Shown here in pieces: positions 18,166-27,642 of a stretch of DNA of 64,000 bases. Source of the stretch: JAUUZQ01 sp964538375 (GTDB lineage: Bacteria; Bacteroidota; Bacteroidia; Bacteroidales; GCA-2748055); the NCBI GenBank assembly GCA_964538375.1, contig CAZIFQ010000016.1, positions 1 through 64,000 on the forward strand. The letters are read 5' to 3'. The notes beneath the pieces are model-generated. The model ran no database searches. It was given only the letters and a program-made list of their open reading frames with translations, and had not been told where the DNA came from. Numbering within the stretch: the stretch's first letter is position 1; each line of letters opens with the position of its first letter. The translations under genes were made by a program, and so were the position numbers.

Positions 18166-19608
18166 ATGAAATCCAATTTGCCTAAAATTATTTTTGCTAC
18201 ACTATCTCTATGCTCGTTGGTAGGATTGAAAGCCCAAATACAAGCAAATCTACTTATCATTCACACCGATGAACACAGTTTTAGAACCCTTAGCTGTTAT
18301 CGCGAATTAATGTCTGAAGACCAGGCCTATGTCTGGGGTCCAGGACTGGGAGTTGAAACTCCCAATATCGACCGAATTGCAAAGGAAGGAGCCATCTGCA
18401 TGAACTACTATGCATCTTCACCAGTTTGCACGCCATCACGGGCTTCCTTGATTACAGGCCTATACCCGCAAGCGACAGGTGCATGGAAAAATGGTGAACA
18501 TCTGAGGAAAGATGTTCCTACCCTTGCACAAATCCTGAAAGAAAATGCTTATGCAACTTCGTATGTAGGTAAGTGGCACTTAGAGGGTCACGATAAATAT
18601 AAATTCAACATCAAATACTCAGCAGGTTTCGATGATATCCGCTATATGATGCAAGGGGGCCACGCACCTTATTTTCATATCACCAGTGAGGGAATGGAAG
18701 GTATCAGTAATAAACGAGCTGAGAATTTTCCAGAAAATGAAATCGTTCATCTAACGGATTATTTTACCGAGAAGAGTCTGGAAATCCTGGAGAGAGATAA
18801 GGATCATCCATTTTTCCTGATGTTGTCTATCCCCGATCCTCACACACCAGATTATGCCCGTCCACCCTACCACACTATGTATGATAATATGGATCTTCAG
18901 ATGCCAAAAACAATGGCACCCGAGTACAGTGCTAAGAAACCAGCCTGGGCAAAAAACTCCAGGAATGAGGCCGCAGGGTTTGATGCAAAGGCACTTCGGC
19001 AATATTTTGGAATGGTAAAACATATCGACGATAATGTTGGACAGATTCTATCCTTTCTGGAGAAAAACAATCTTTCAGACAATACTATTGTAGTTTTTAC
19101 AGCCGATCATGGCGATATGTTTTTCGAGCACAACAGGAGAAACAAAGGCCTGCCATATGAAGCATCCTCAAAAATTCCTTTTGTCATAAGATATCCTGGA
19201 AAAATTATGCCAGGAAAAGTGATCCGAAAGGCTTATACCAATGTCGATTTTGCACCAACAATACTCGATATAATGGGTATAGAAGCTGATGAAAATTTTC
19301 ATGGACTAAATACGTCTGATGATTTCTTAAATTCTAAGTCACTTATTGAAGATAAACGAATCACTTATTTTAGAGAAGCCAATGGTAGTTGGGTTGCTGC
19401 GGTAAACAATCGTTACAAACTTGTAGTATCGAAAAGTGAGAAGCCATGGCTATATGATCTGAAAAAGGACCCTGATGAACTGATAAACCATTATAACAAA
19501 CCTTTCTACAAAAAGGTTTCTATAAGGTTTATGGAAGAACTTGAGACTCAAATGATCACTTATGATGAACCCGCACTAAAAGGGAAATCTAAATTAGTAT
19601 ACAAATAA
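18166..19608 (+). CDS. Formylglycine-dependent sulfatase (S1 family)
   Basis: Type I sulfatase of 480 residues with a cleavable signal peptide (ends near LKAQ). Catalytic Cys88 lies in C-T-P-S-R. The first metal site is TDEH (Asp35) and the second is TADHGD, so this copy has His rather than Asn after Asp, as in choline-sulfatase-like and several polysaccharide sulfatase subfamilies. The conserved Lys occurs in RRNKG after that site. The different metal-site pattern sets it apart from the other sulfatases here, so it likely acts on another sulfate position or chain end. It ends a short unit with the SGNH hydrolase. Confidence 0.9.
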   Translation: MKSNLPKIIFATLSLCSLVGLKAQIQANLLIIHTDEHSFRTLSCYRELMSEDQAYVWGPGLGVETPNIDRIAKEGAICMNYYASSPVCTPSRASLITGLYPQATGAWKNGEHLRKDVPTLAQILKENAYATSYVGKWHLEGHDKYKFNIKYSAGFDDIRYMMQGGHAPYFHITSEGMEGISNKRAENFPENEIVHLTDYFTEKSLEILERDKDHPFFLMLSIPDPHTPDYARPPYHTMYDNMDLQMPKTMAPEYSAKKPAWAKNSRNEAAGFDAKALRQYFGMVKHIDDNVGQILSFLEKNNLSDNTIVVFTADHGDMFFEHNRRNKGLPYEASSKIPFVIRYPGKIMPGKVIRKAYTNVDFAPTILDIMGIEADENFHGLNTSDDFLNSKSLIEDKRITYFREANGSWVAAVNNRYKLVVSKSEKPWLYDLKKDPDELINHYNKPFYKKVSIRFMEELETQMITYDEPALKGKSKLVYK

Positions 19609-19643
19609 GAAACGCATACTATAAAATTGACATCAACAGATGA

Positions 19644-19686
19644 AAGTGAAATTTAGTTCTGATTATATATCATTTATATTTCACTT
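19644..19686. repeat. Inverted repeat in the 19609-19881 gap
   Basis: Nine-base arms AAGTGAAAT (19644-19652) and ATTTCACTT (19678-19686) flank 25 bases. The stem is AT-rich and has no T tract directly behind it, so it is not a convincing terminator; a regulator site or a decayed hairpin are alternatives. In the rest of the 273-base gap I see only a near-consensus -7 box (TAATTTTA, 19828-19835) about 50 bases before the next ATG. Confidence 0.4.
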
Positions 19687-19881
19687 AGGTAAATCGAATA
19701 GAACCTGACAGTATTGTTGCCTTCCGACAAAAGCCTAAATTTATCAGATTCTATTTGCTTAGGATGTCTTTTACATCAAGAGATACAAGAAATATACAAG
19801 TAGAGACAAATTACCCTCTATATGTTGTAATTTTAATTTCCATTATTCAACACAACAGATTACAGCATGGATTATTAACAC

Positions 19882-21672
19882 ATGAAAAAAATAGTTTTAT
19901 TCTTCATCTTTTGTCTCGTTTATAGCTTTACATCTACCGCAAGTGAAACAGATGTCAAGGCAAATCCATTGGTTCGAGGCAAGGTAGTGAGCTTTCGTAC
20001 GAAAGGGAAGCACAAGGTTTCTTATCACGTTTATACTCCGAATAATTTCAACAAGAACACTCCACCTCCTATAGTTGTCGCATTTAGCGCTGGAGGATTT
20101 GGAATGAAGTTACTAGAAAAATTTATTCCTGCTGCAGAAGAAATGGGATGGATTGGAGTGGGATGTGATTCGCTTAGTAATTCAATGAATGATGATAAAC
20201 TTGCAATGGAAATTGAAGATGAATTACTGGATGAAATTCTATCAACAATTCCGCACAATGCAGAGCGAATATACCTTACAGGCGGCTCAGGTGGAGCAAT
20301 GAGGTCTTATGGGATAACAGCCAGGCGGCCGGAAAAATTTGCAGGTGTACTTGCTCATGGCGGTTGGCTTGGTGGTGAAAATTACCAGAATAAACCCTAT
20401 AAGGAAGGAATGCACATTGCAATGCTGAATGGGAACCTGGATATGGGAGCAGGTGGATGGACGGTTACGGATACCAAAACCTTACGCAAAAGGAGTTGTA
20501 TAGTTAAACATTTCACTTGTATGGGTGGACATATGGTAGCCCCTGTCCCTGTAACCCTGATTGCTATGAAATGGTTGGAAGAACAATGGAGCAAAAGTGA
20601 ATGGGAAGATCCAAATAAAATTTCACTGAAAGTGCTTTGCATTGGCGAAAACAAAAAGCGATTAGATGCATATCAGTCATTTTTAAGCAAACACTTTATT
20701 TCGGTAAAAGCCATTTCATGCGACTCTGTAACATTAAGCAATACCAACGAAGCAGATATACTGCTTTTGGATGATGCCTTATATACACTACCTGACAATT
20801 ACAATAAAGCAATGCTATTGATCGGTCCGGCAGCTTTGCCAACAGGGAAACGATTTGGATCGAAAATGGAACAAGAAGGTTCAAGTTTCAATGCCAATGA
20901 AGTGGATATCGATACGACTCATGTTATTTATAATATACATTACAAGGTTAGACCTTTGCTGAAAAATGGAGAAAAACAAATATGGGAAATGAATAAATCG
21001 AAAGCTGGAACAATCAAAGCACACAGCGATAAATTTGAATTAGCCGATGATTCGGAAGTGCTTTTAAAAAGCATCTCTGAAAATGGGAATCAAGGAGCCC
21101 TTGTTTTTCGGGAGGCCTCGCGTTTGTTTTGGGGAGATACTACATTACCACATAATAACAACAAAGAAGCACAACTTCTATTTATTAATGCATTAATTTG
21201 GATTCACGATTTTGATGGTTTGCGTCAAACTGTTTATTCAGGCCTCACTCCTCGCAATTCAATCTCAAGTATTATTGACAAAATAGACTTAAATTCGAAA
21301 GAAGCGATGCGTTGGTTTCCTGAAGAAATTCTTGAGGAATGTGAATACAACAAGCAAAAGCTAAAGAATTATTATCTGGAAAATATGGCCTACATCTTCA
21401 ATAATTATGGTAGTGGGCAACTAAGGGTTGACCAGGAAGCTTTAAGCATTAAAACAGCCAATAACAACAAAGAATCAATTCAGGAATGGATCAATCTTTT
21501 TGACAAGTCGGATAGAGGCCCCGAACGAGCCAAGATGCGTCGCATTCTGATTCGTTATACAAATCAATTCCTTAGAAATACAAAAGAGTGGCAGGAGTGG
21601 TATGATCAGAATAAAGAGAAACTGGTTTTTAGTGATGAAGATGGGTATCAGTTTGTTGTAAAAGAGGAATAG
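19882..21672 (+). CDS. Alpha/beta-hydrolase fused to a ThuA/amidotransferase-like domain
   Basis: Exported protein of 596 residues. After a signal peptide the first 240 residues form an alpha/beta-hydrolase domain of the PHB-depolymerase/feruloyl-esterase kind: nucleophile Ser136 in GGSGGA, probable Asp187 (NLDMGA) and His217 (GGHMVA). The middle part (about 248-460) looks like a class I amidotransferase/ThuA fold: it begins with LKVLCIG, includes an ILLLDDA strand, and ends with an ALIWIHDFDG helix typical of ThuA-like proteins, but no Cys nucleophile is obvious. The last 130 residues are helical. The domain order is unusual to me. A role in removing ester groups from the glycan is inferred from context only. 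It is flanked by sulfatases. Confidence 0.68.
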   Translation: MKKIVLFFIFCLVYSFTSTASETDVKANPLVRGKVVSFRTKGKHKVSYHVYTPNNFNKNTPPPIVVAFSAGGFGMKLLEKFIPAAEEMGWIGVGCDSLSNSMNDDKLAMEIEDELLDEILSTIPHNAERIYLTGGSGGAMRSYGITARRPEKFAGVLAHGGWLGGENYQNKPYKEGMHIAMLNGNLDMGAGGWTVTDTKTLRKRSCIVKHFTCMGGHMVAPVPVTLIAMKWLEEQWSKSEWEDPNKISLKVLCIGENKKRLDAYQSFLSKHFISVKAISCDSVTLSNTNEADILLLDDALYTLPDNYNKAMLLIGPAALPTGKRFGSKMEQEGSSFNANEVDIDTTHVIYNIHYKVRPLLKNGEKQIWEMNKSKAGTIKAHSDKFELADDSEVLLKSISENGNQGALVFREASRLFWGDTTLPHNNNKEAQLLFINALIWIHDFDGLRQTVYSGLTPRNSISSIIDKIDLNSKEAMRWFPEEILEECEYNKQKLKNYYLENMAYIFNNYGSGQLRVDQEALSIKTANNNKESIQEWINLFDKSDRGPERAKMRRILIRYTNQFLRNTKEWQEWYDQNKEKLVFSDEDGYQFVVKEE

Positions 21673-21732
21673 GAGGAATAGTAATATTTTTACTATGTTG
21701 AATACATTATTTTAACGTTCATTTTCTAAAAC

Positions 21733-21738
21733 AGGAGG
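21733..21738 (+). promoter_or_regulatory. Strong Shine-Dalgarno before the sulfatase at 21749
   Basis: A full AGGAGG ends 10 bases before the ATG. Bacteroidota genes usually lack strong Shine-Dalgarno sites and most starts in this window do too, so this one stands out and fixes the start. Confidence 0.6.
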
Positions 21739-21748
21739 TTTATTACTT

Positions 21749-23257
21749 ATGAAAAAATTACATCTGCTTATTTGTTCTTCCTCAGTCTTGCTAAGTGCTT
21801 GCGTAACTAATGAAAAGGAGCAAGCCCCGAATATTGTTTTCATCATGGTTGATGATCTTGGTTATGCTGATGTGGGATTTAACGGATCAACATATTACGA
21901 AACCCCAGCCCTGGATGCCCTGTCAGAACAAAGCCTGGTATTTGAAAATTCCTACATGTACCCAACTTGCTCTCCATCACGTGCTGCATTGTTTACTGGT
22001 CAGCAGTCATTTCGCACAGGAGTTTATACTGTCCCTGTGCTTGAGGTTGGTGATGACCAGGAAAATATTTTTTCTCGTTGGACGGTTGAAAAGAAGCATC
22101 CATTTTACTCGGAGCCCCTTGCAGATGTCGGATACAAATCCATCCACCTTGGCAAATGGCATATGGTTGGTCCTTATCCTGAGAAAGAGCTGAGTTTGAG
22201 CTTCCCACTAAAGGAAAAACTCACTCAGCCAGACCCGGGTGACTATAGCTGGGTTGCAAAGCACAAGACTACTGAAATAATGCAATACTACCCCGAAGGA
22301 AGAGGGTTCAAAAAGAATGTTGGTGGCACTTTCAGGGGAGACCCGGCATTCAAAGAAGGAGGCTATCATAGTGAAGCAGGAGGATATCGAGCTCCTTTCA
22401 GCAATCCATTTATTGATCCTCTACCTGATGATGAGTGGCTTACTGATCGCTTAACCGACGACGCAATCAGGTTTATGGAAGAATATAAGAAAGGTCCTTT
22501 CTTAATTAATCTACATTACTACACAGTACATAGACCCATTAAGAATCGCAATAATGAACTCTTCGAAAAATATATGAATAAACCCGGGGATCCGATAACG
22601 GGACAGGGACTTGGAAAAAGAAGGGAAACGATGGCCAGCTATGCAACAATGATTGAGTCTCTTGATGAGAACATTCAACGTCTGGTTGACTATCTGGATG
22701 AGAACGGATTGCGTGAAAATACGATCCTGATTTTTACATCTGACAATGGTTACAATCGTGGACAAAGCAGCAATATGTTAATGCGCGGTGCAAAGAAAGA
22801 AATTTATGAAGGAGGAATAAGAGTGCCAACACTTATTAATTGGCCCGGTAAAGTCAGTCCAAGAAGAAGTACATTAGCTATCACTGGATTGGACTGGTTC
22901 CCAACATTTCTTGATCTGGCAGGAATCGATGATTTCGAAGGTATTTTAGATGGAAATTCACTAATCGGACTTTTTGAAAAGGACAGTGAAATAATAAGAG
23001 ATCGACCATTGTACTGGCACATCGCCAGTCAGAGTAAGCACGGGACCTGTTCAGTTATTCGAAAAAATCATAATAAATTAATCCAATTTCTTGCCACTGG
23101 TGAACTCGAATTATATGATTTAAAAACAGACCCACTGGAAGCTGACAACCTTGTACTGGAAAAGCCTGAACTGGCAAATCAACTGCTAAAAGAACTAGTT
23201 AACTGGCGAACAGAAAACAATGTTCCACTGCCGCCTAATTCACCTCTTGAAAAATAA
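21749..23257 (+). CDS. Formylglycine-dependent sulfatase lipoprotein (S1 family)
   Basis: Sulfatase of 502 residues. The lipoprotein signal ends at Cys18 (LSAC). Metal site MVDDLGYADVG (Asp35, Asp36) is followed by C-S-P-S-R with catalytic Cys74. GKWHM, then TSDNGYNRGQ and a KKEIYEGGIRVP loop with the conserved Lys and Arg complete the active site. The DDLGYADVG form is that of the large arylsulfatase-A-like group common in marine PULs. It begins a sulfatase pair: the next sulfatase gene starts 6 bases after its stop, so the two are cotranscribed and probably desulfate successive positions of one oligosaccharide. Confidence 0.92.
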   Translation: MKKLHLLICSSSVLLSACVTNEKEQAPNIVFIMVDDLGYADVGFNGSTYYETPALDALSEQSLVFENSYMYPTCSPSRAALFTGQQSFRTGVYTVPVLEVGDDQENIFSRWTVEKKHPFYSEPLADVGYKSIHLGKWHMVGPYPEKELSLSFPLKEKLTQPDPGDYSWVAKHKTTEIMQYYPEGRGFKKNVGGTFRGDPAFKEGGYHSEAGGYRAPFSNPFIDPLPDDEWLTDRLTDDAIRFMEEYKKGPFLINLHYYTVHRPIKNRNNELFEKYMNKPGDPITGQGLGKRRETMASYATMIESLDENIQRLVDYLDENGLRENTILIFTSDNGYNRGQSSNMLMRGAKKEIYEGGIRVPTLINWPGKVSPRRSTLAITGLDWFPTFLDLAGIDDFEGILDGNSLIGLFEKDSEIIRDRPLYWHIASQSKHGTCSVIRKNHNKLIQFLATGELELYDLKTDPLEADNLVLEKPELANQLLKELVNWRTENNVPLPPNSPLEK

Positions 23258-23263
23258 TTATTC

Positions 23264-24802
23264 ATGAAAAGAACCGCACTTAAGTTTTGTACCGCAGCTC
23301 TGCTAATCGTTTCACTGGATTCTTGCGATGCAGATAAAGCAAAGTCCTCAGACTCCAATATACCTAAGCCGAATATCCTATGGATATTATCTGAAGATCT
23401 TTCACCTTTCATGGGATGCTACGGCGACTCCATAAATATCGGTCATACCCCAGCCATAGATAAACTTGCGTCTGAAGGAGTACTATTTACCCACACCTAT
23501 GTGACTGCACCAGTATGCTCACCTTGCAGATCAGCACTTATCACCGGAGTTATGCAGACCACAACCGGAACCCATAATCACCGATCAAGCCGAACAACTG
23601 ACGGGGAGATTGTTCCTGAGGAAATGCGGATTTATCTACCTGATGGAATGCGTACACTTCCTGAATTAATGCAGGATGCCGGCTATTTCACCTTCAACAG
23701 TGGCAAAGACGATTATAACTTCCACTACAACAGGCGTGCACTGTACAACGTCGGTACTGAAGAGAACTATGTTCCTGGAATGAATGGATGGCAGGGCAAC
23801 AAAGCCACCCATACATTATCTGCCACAGAAGACACCTGGAATGCAAGGGAGGTTACAAACCAGCCCTGGTTCGGACAAATCCAAATCATGGGAGGTAAAG
23901 CAGGGAACAAACATGTCCGAGATGGTGAACTTCTCGCTGACAATGATGTCCCACTACCACCGTATTTCCCAAACATCCCGGAAATGAGAAAGTCATGGAC
24001 AACGCATTACAACAGCGTTCGCGGAGCAGACACCCGGGTAGAAGTCATCCTCAATCAACTTGAAGCAGATGGACAACTCGATAATACAATTATCTTTTTC
24101 TTTTCAGACCATGGGAGCAACCAGTCTCTTCGTCACAAACAATTCTGCTATGAAGGCGGTTTACATATTCCATTGATTATTAAAGGAAATCTTCCCGGTC
24201 TTCAAGCAGGAACAGTTCGCTCTGAATTGGTAAATACTCTTGATATTACAGCCACTACCCTGGCTCTCGGAGGAGCTGAACTTCCGGACTATCTTGATGG
24301 TCAAGACCTTTTCGCAAAAGATTACAATGAAGTGAAATATGTTATAGGAGCACGTGACCGATGTGATTACACCATTGATCGCATTAGGACTGTACGTACC
24401 GAAAACTTCAGATATATTCGCAACTTTTTTCCTGAAAGGAGCTTAATGCAACCCGGTTACCGTGACAAACATGCGGATGTAATGGCTTTTAGAAAACTGC
24501 ATGAAGAAGGTAGCTTATCAGAATATCAAGATCAACACTGGTTTGGACTTCGTCCTAATGAAGAACTATACGATATGAGCAAAGATCCACACCAGATCAA
24601 TAACCTAGCGTCAAATCCTGAGTTCGCTGATGAATTAGAAAAGCACCGGAATATCCTCAAGACCTGGATCGCTGAAACTGACGACAAGGGACAATATGCT
24701 GAATCCGCCATACAACTCAAAGGCACATATGAATTATGGAAAGACCGTCCACGATTCAAAGATGCAGATGTAAATCCTGAATATGACCAGTTCAAAAATT
24801 AG
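23264..24802 (+). CDS. Sulfatase lipoprotein with C-S-P-C-R maturation motif
   Basis: Sulfatase of 512 residues with a lipoprotein signal (Cys21 in LDSC). The first metal site is SEDLSPFMGCYG. The maturation motif reads C-S-P-C-R: formylglycine Cys85 is followed by a second Cys88 where Ser is normal. The minimal C-x-P-x-R rule is kept, so maturation should work, but a second thiol next to the active residue is rare. The second metal site is FSDHGSNQ (Asp-His). Close resemblance to the sulfatase at 2905 is seen in the SEDLS/AEDMS site, the HNHRSSR/HHHRSNR stretch and the ALYNVG/FDKGRKID region. The gene lies 6 bases after the previous sulfatase. Confidence 0.9.
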   Translation: MKRTALKFCTAALLIVSLDSCDADKAKSSDSNIPKPNILWILSEDLSPFMGCYGDSINIGHTPAIDKLASEGVLFTHTYVTAPVCSPCRSALITGVMQTTTGTHNHRSSRTTDGEIVPEEMRIYLPDGMRTLPELMQDAGYFTFNSGKDDYNFHYNRRALYNVGTEENYVPGMNGWQGNKATHTLSATEDTWNAREVTNQPWFGQIQIMGGKAGNKHVRDGELLADNDVPLPPYFPNIPEMRKSWTTHYNSVRGADTRVEVILNQLEADGQLDNTIIFFFSDHGSNQSLRHKQFCYEGGLHIPLIIKGNLPGLQAGTVRSELVNTLDITATTLALGGAELPDYLDGQDLFAKDYNEVKYVIGARDRCDYTIDRIRTVRTENFRYIRNFFPERSLMQPGYRDKHADVMAFRKLHEEGSLSEYQDQHWFGLRPNEELYDMSKDPHQINNLASNPEFADELEKHRNILKTWIAETDDKGQYAESAIQLKGTYELWKDRPRFKDADVNPEYDQFKN

Positions 24803-24815
24803 TAATAATGTCATC

Positions 24816-27398
24816 ATGAAAAATCAAAAATCACATGCCTTGAAATCCTCTGCAAAAGCCATAGTATTTTCACTGGCAATTTCACTTTCCTTGATGGCAT
24901 GCAATGCTCAAACCCTGGATGAGATCGCAGAAGCAGAAATTGATACACTCGAAACCTTGATCGCTGAAGCTGAACTTGCTGGTATTGATGTATTGAGGGA
25001 GAGATTGGCCATCAGGACTGCCGAGATTTTCCGGGTGTATGCAAACTGGGATGAGGCTCATGTGGTAGAGAATACCACATACTTCGGTATGGTAGCCAGA
25101 TACAGAGACGATCCAGCTCCAATGGCTGAAGGTCTGGCAGATTTTGAGCGTAACGATATAATAACAATGCTAAATGATGCATCGTCAAACTTAAGATTGA
25201 TTATTGATGGTGAGATAGTCAGAAAACCAACTCCCGATATCGATTGGGCACATATTACCAACGATGGAGATCAGCTGACATATGAAGATCGACCAGTATT
25301 TATTGCAGATTATACATGGAAAACTCACACAGATAAACTAAAAAGATATCATGGGAATCTGGATGGCTTTTTTATTACTCCGAGTCATCTTGAAAATGAT
25401 GCTGGTACAATTAATTCCGCTATTGTAAATGACCTGAATACAAAACCTGATGGAACACTGGGTTTCATATTCTTCAGCAATAAAAATGTGCCTCAATGGA
25501 CCATGGATAAATTTGGAGAGGACTTTTCAATGAGAGAAGACACCTACACAACTTACGATATTGATAATCCTGGTGCAAGAGAAATGCAGGAACTTCTTCT
25601 GGCAGGTGTCGTTCCAAAAATGGCTGGTAAGAAATATTCAGAGTTGGGCTATATGTTATGTAATGAACCACACTTCTACACTTCTATCGACGGAGATACA
25701 GAATTGTGGGCCAGCGGACCAGTTTCTGAATATACTAAAGTAAAATTCAGGACCTGGCTAAGTAATAAACATGTCTCAATAGATGACCTAAATACGCTCT
25801 GGGGAACTACGTTTTTCAATTTTGACAGTGTAAAAATTGATATCCCAATAGACCTGGTCCTCAGGGGAACACCAAAATGGTACGATTGGGTGTATTTCAA
25901 CAATTCCAGGGTTACAGAATGGTACAAATTTGTGAAAGCTGAAATTCAAAAGCATGATCCGGCTGCAAAGATCCATCTGAAAATCATGCCTAATTTGTGG
26001 TCTGAGAACAATAGAAACCACGGTATTGATCTGGAAGATCTTACTGAAATAAGCGGAATTATCGGAAATGATGCCGGATCCGAAAGTAGTCGCATGTTTG
26101 GAGAAACACCCTGGGATGTTCACTATTCATATATGTGGAGAGAACTTTACATGAGCTACGATTTTATGAAATCTGTAAATCCCAACACGATAAATTTCAA
26201 TTCAGAAAACCATTTTCTGTCTACCGGAAAGTATAGAGATCTTTACAATGACCCCTTGTTTGTGAGGTCAGTATTCTGGGCAGCTACTACTGTCGGATTG
26301 AATGCCAGCCAGATCTGGTATTGGCTTAGAAATGAGGATGGTTCACCAAGAAAAACTGTAAATAAAAGCTATGCAGGTTCCTGCAATATGCAGCCTCGTG
26401 TTACAAATGAAGTACATTCCACCCTCATGGATCTGAATTCGTATTCAGAGGAAATCACAGCTATGCAGCATCAGAGAAAACCACTGCGTATTTTCTATTC
26501 CAAAACTTCAGCCTTTAACAAGGAAGAGCACATGGATGACGTCTTTGAATTGTATGAGGACCTGAATTTCGAAGGGATATCCCTCGGATTTGCAACTAAG
26601 AATATAATCTCAAAGCAAGATAATAGCCTCTGGGAAGCAATATTGGTATATAAAACTCAATTTGTAACCCAGGCAGAATTGGACGGCCTTCAAACCTACC
26701 TGGATAATGGCGGTACTATCATTATGGATGCAGTTAGTCTGAAAAAGAATGAATATGGCGCTCCACTTGACGTTCTAGTAGTAAGCAACGGAACCGTTCT
26801 TACAGCAAGTTCTTTATCAGATATGAAAACAAAGGCTCTTGGTATATTGTCAGATAGAAAATTAATGCCTGAAATAAGTATCATAGAAACCAATACTGGT
26901 GGTCACAAAGGCTGTACCTGGAAATGTATAGTAAATGATTCTGGTAAGAATGTTGTATCAATTGTTAACCTTGGTAAAACAAATGCCACGCTTAATATTG
27001 TGATGAGAGATACCATTACTGAAATATTCTGTAAAGATCTTCTAAGAGGAAAAGAAGTGAGTAGTTCCCCGGTATTAAAACCATACGAAGTATACTTTGC
27101 AGAAATTTCTATTGTTCACCAGGACACTACTGATACAACTGCTGTTATTAGTCAGATAATACCAGAAGCCAAGCTCTATCCGAATCCTTCAGAAGGGAAT
27201 TTTTACATTGATTTTTCAGAGATGCAGGATAATGTAGACTTAAGGATTTACTCAATGAATGGAAGCAATATTTTTAGACAAAAATATTCAGGTGTAAGCA
27301 GAATTGCCAGCCAAATCGGTGATTATACAGATGCGCTCTATATCATTGAAATCATCTCTGATCTTCAAACACAACGTTTCAAATATATTAAATACTAA
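24816..27398 (+). CDS. GH42-superfamily (GH42/GH167-like) beta-galactosidase with T9SS tail
   Basis: Large glycosidase of 860 residues. The longer frame starts at 24783 inside the preceding sulfatase gene; the ATG at 24816, 13 bases after that stop, gives a proper export signal (LSLMACNAQ), which could be cleaved as a lipoprotein at Cys29 or after NAQ. The TIM barrel carries acid/base Glu284 in CNEPHF and a likely nucleophile Glu464 in FNSENHF, the clan GH-A layout of GH42 and its relatives. A domain starting near RKPLRIFYSKTSAF resembles the GH42 trimerisation (amidotransferase-like) domain. The last 75 residues are a T9SS sorting domain (KLYPNPSEGNF). GH167, a distant GH42 relative, acts on neocarrabiose-type ends of carrageenans, so either family would fit. 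Surface display suggests it acts on large fragments. Confidence 0.78.
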   Translation: MKNQKSHALKSSAKAIVFSLAISLSLMACNAQTLDEIAEAEIDTLETLIAEAELAGIDVLRERLAIRTAEIFRVYANWDEAHVVENTTYFGMVARYRDDPAPMAEGLADFERNDIITMLNDASSNLRLIIDGEIVRKPTPDIDWAHITNDGDQLTYEDRPVFIADYTWKTHTDKLKRYHGNLDGFFITPSHLENDAGTINSAIVNDLNTKPDGTLGFIFFSNKNVPQWTMDKFGEDFSMREDTYTTYDIDNPGAREMQELLLAGVVPKMAGKKYSELGYMLCNEPHFYTSIDGDTELWASGPVSEYTKVKFRTWLSNKHVSIDDLNTLWGTTFFNFDSVKIDIPIDLVLRGTPKWYDWVYFNNSRVTEWYKFVKAEIQKHDPAAKIHLKIMPNLWSENNRNHGIDLEDLTEISGIIGNDAGSESSRMFGETPWDVHYSYMWRELYMSYDFMKSVNPNTINFNSENHFLSTGKYRDLYNDPLFVRSVFWAATTVGLNASQIWYWLRNEDGSPRKTVNKSYAGSCNMQPRVTNEVHSTLMDLNSYSEEITAMQHQRKPLRIFYSKTSAFNKEEHMDDVFELYEDLNFEGISLGFATKNIISKQDNSLWEAILVYKTQFVTQAELDGLQTYLDNGGTIIMDAVSLKKNEYGAPLDVLVVSNGTVLTASSLSDMKTKALGILSDRKLMPEISIIETNTGGHKGCTWKCIVNDSGKNVVSIVNLGKTNATLNIVMRDTITEIFCKDLLRGKEVSSSPVLKPYEVYFAEISIVHQDTTDTTAVISQIIPEAKLYPNPSEGNFYIDFSEMQDNVDLRIYSMNGSNIFRQKYSGVSRIASQIGDYTDALYIIEIISDLQTQRFKYIKY

Positions 27399-27642
27399 TT
27401 TACAATTTGATTGTGCCTTAAGCTGTTAGACCTTAGAGTTTTTGTTATGAGCCCCTCAGTTCCACATATGACGCAAGCCAATACCCCCTTTTGTTATGGG
27501 AGGATAGTCATCTGTTTCCCAATGGCACAGCCTTTGTTTTCACCATTTCGGATTACATACCTAAAGGTACATTATTTAGACAATGAGATACATCTATTTT
27601 GTCAGATTTACTTTTCTTGTATGCGCTATTAAAAATAAAAAT

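Noticed and set aside
27411..27632. Possible small ORF of 73 codons between the GH42-like and GH2 genes
   Set aside because: No recognisable start region or signal; it overlaps the upstream part of the GH2 frame, and its composition looks random.
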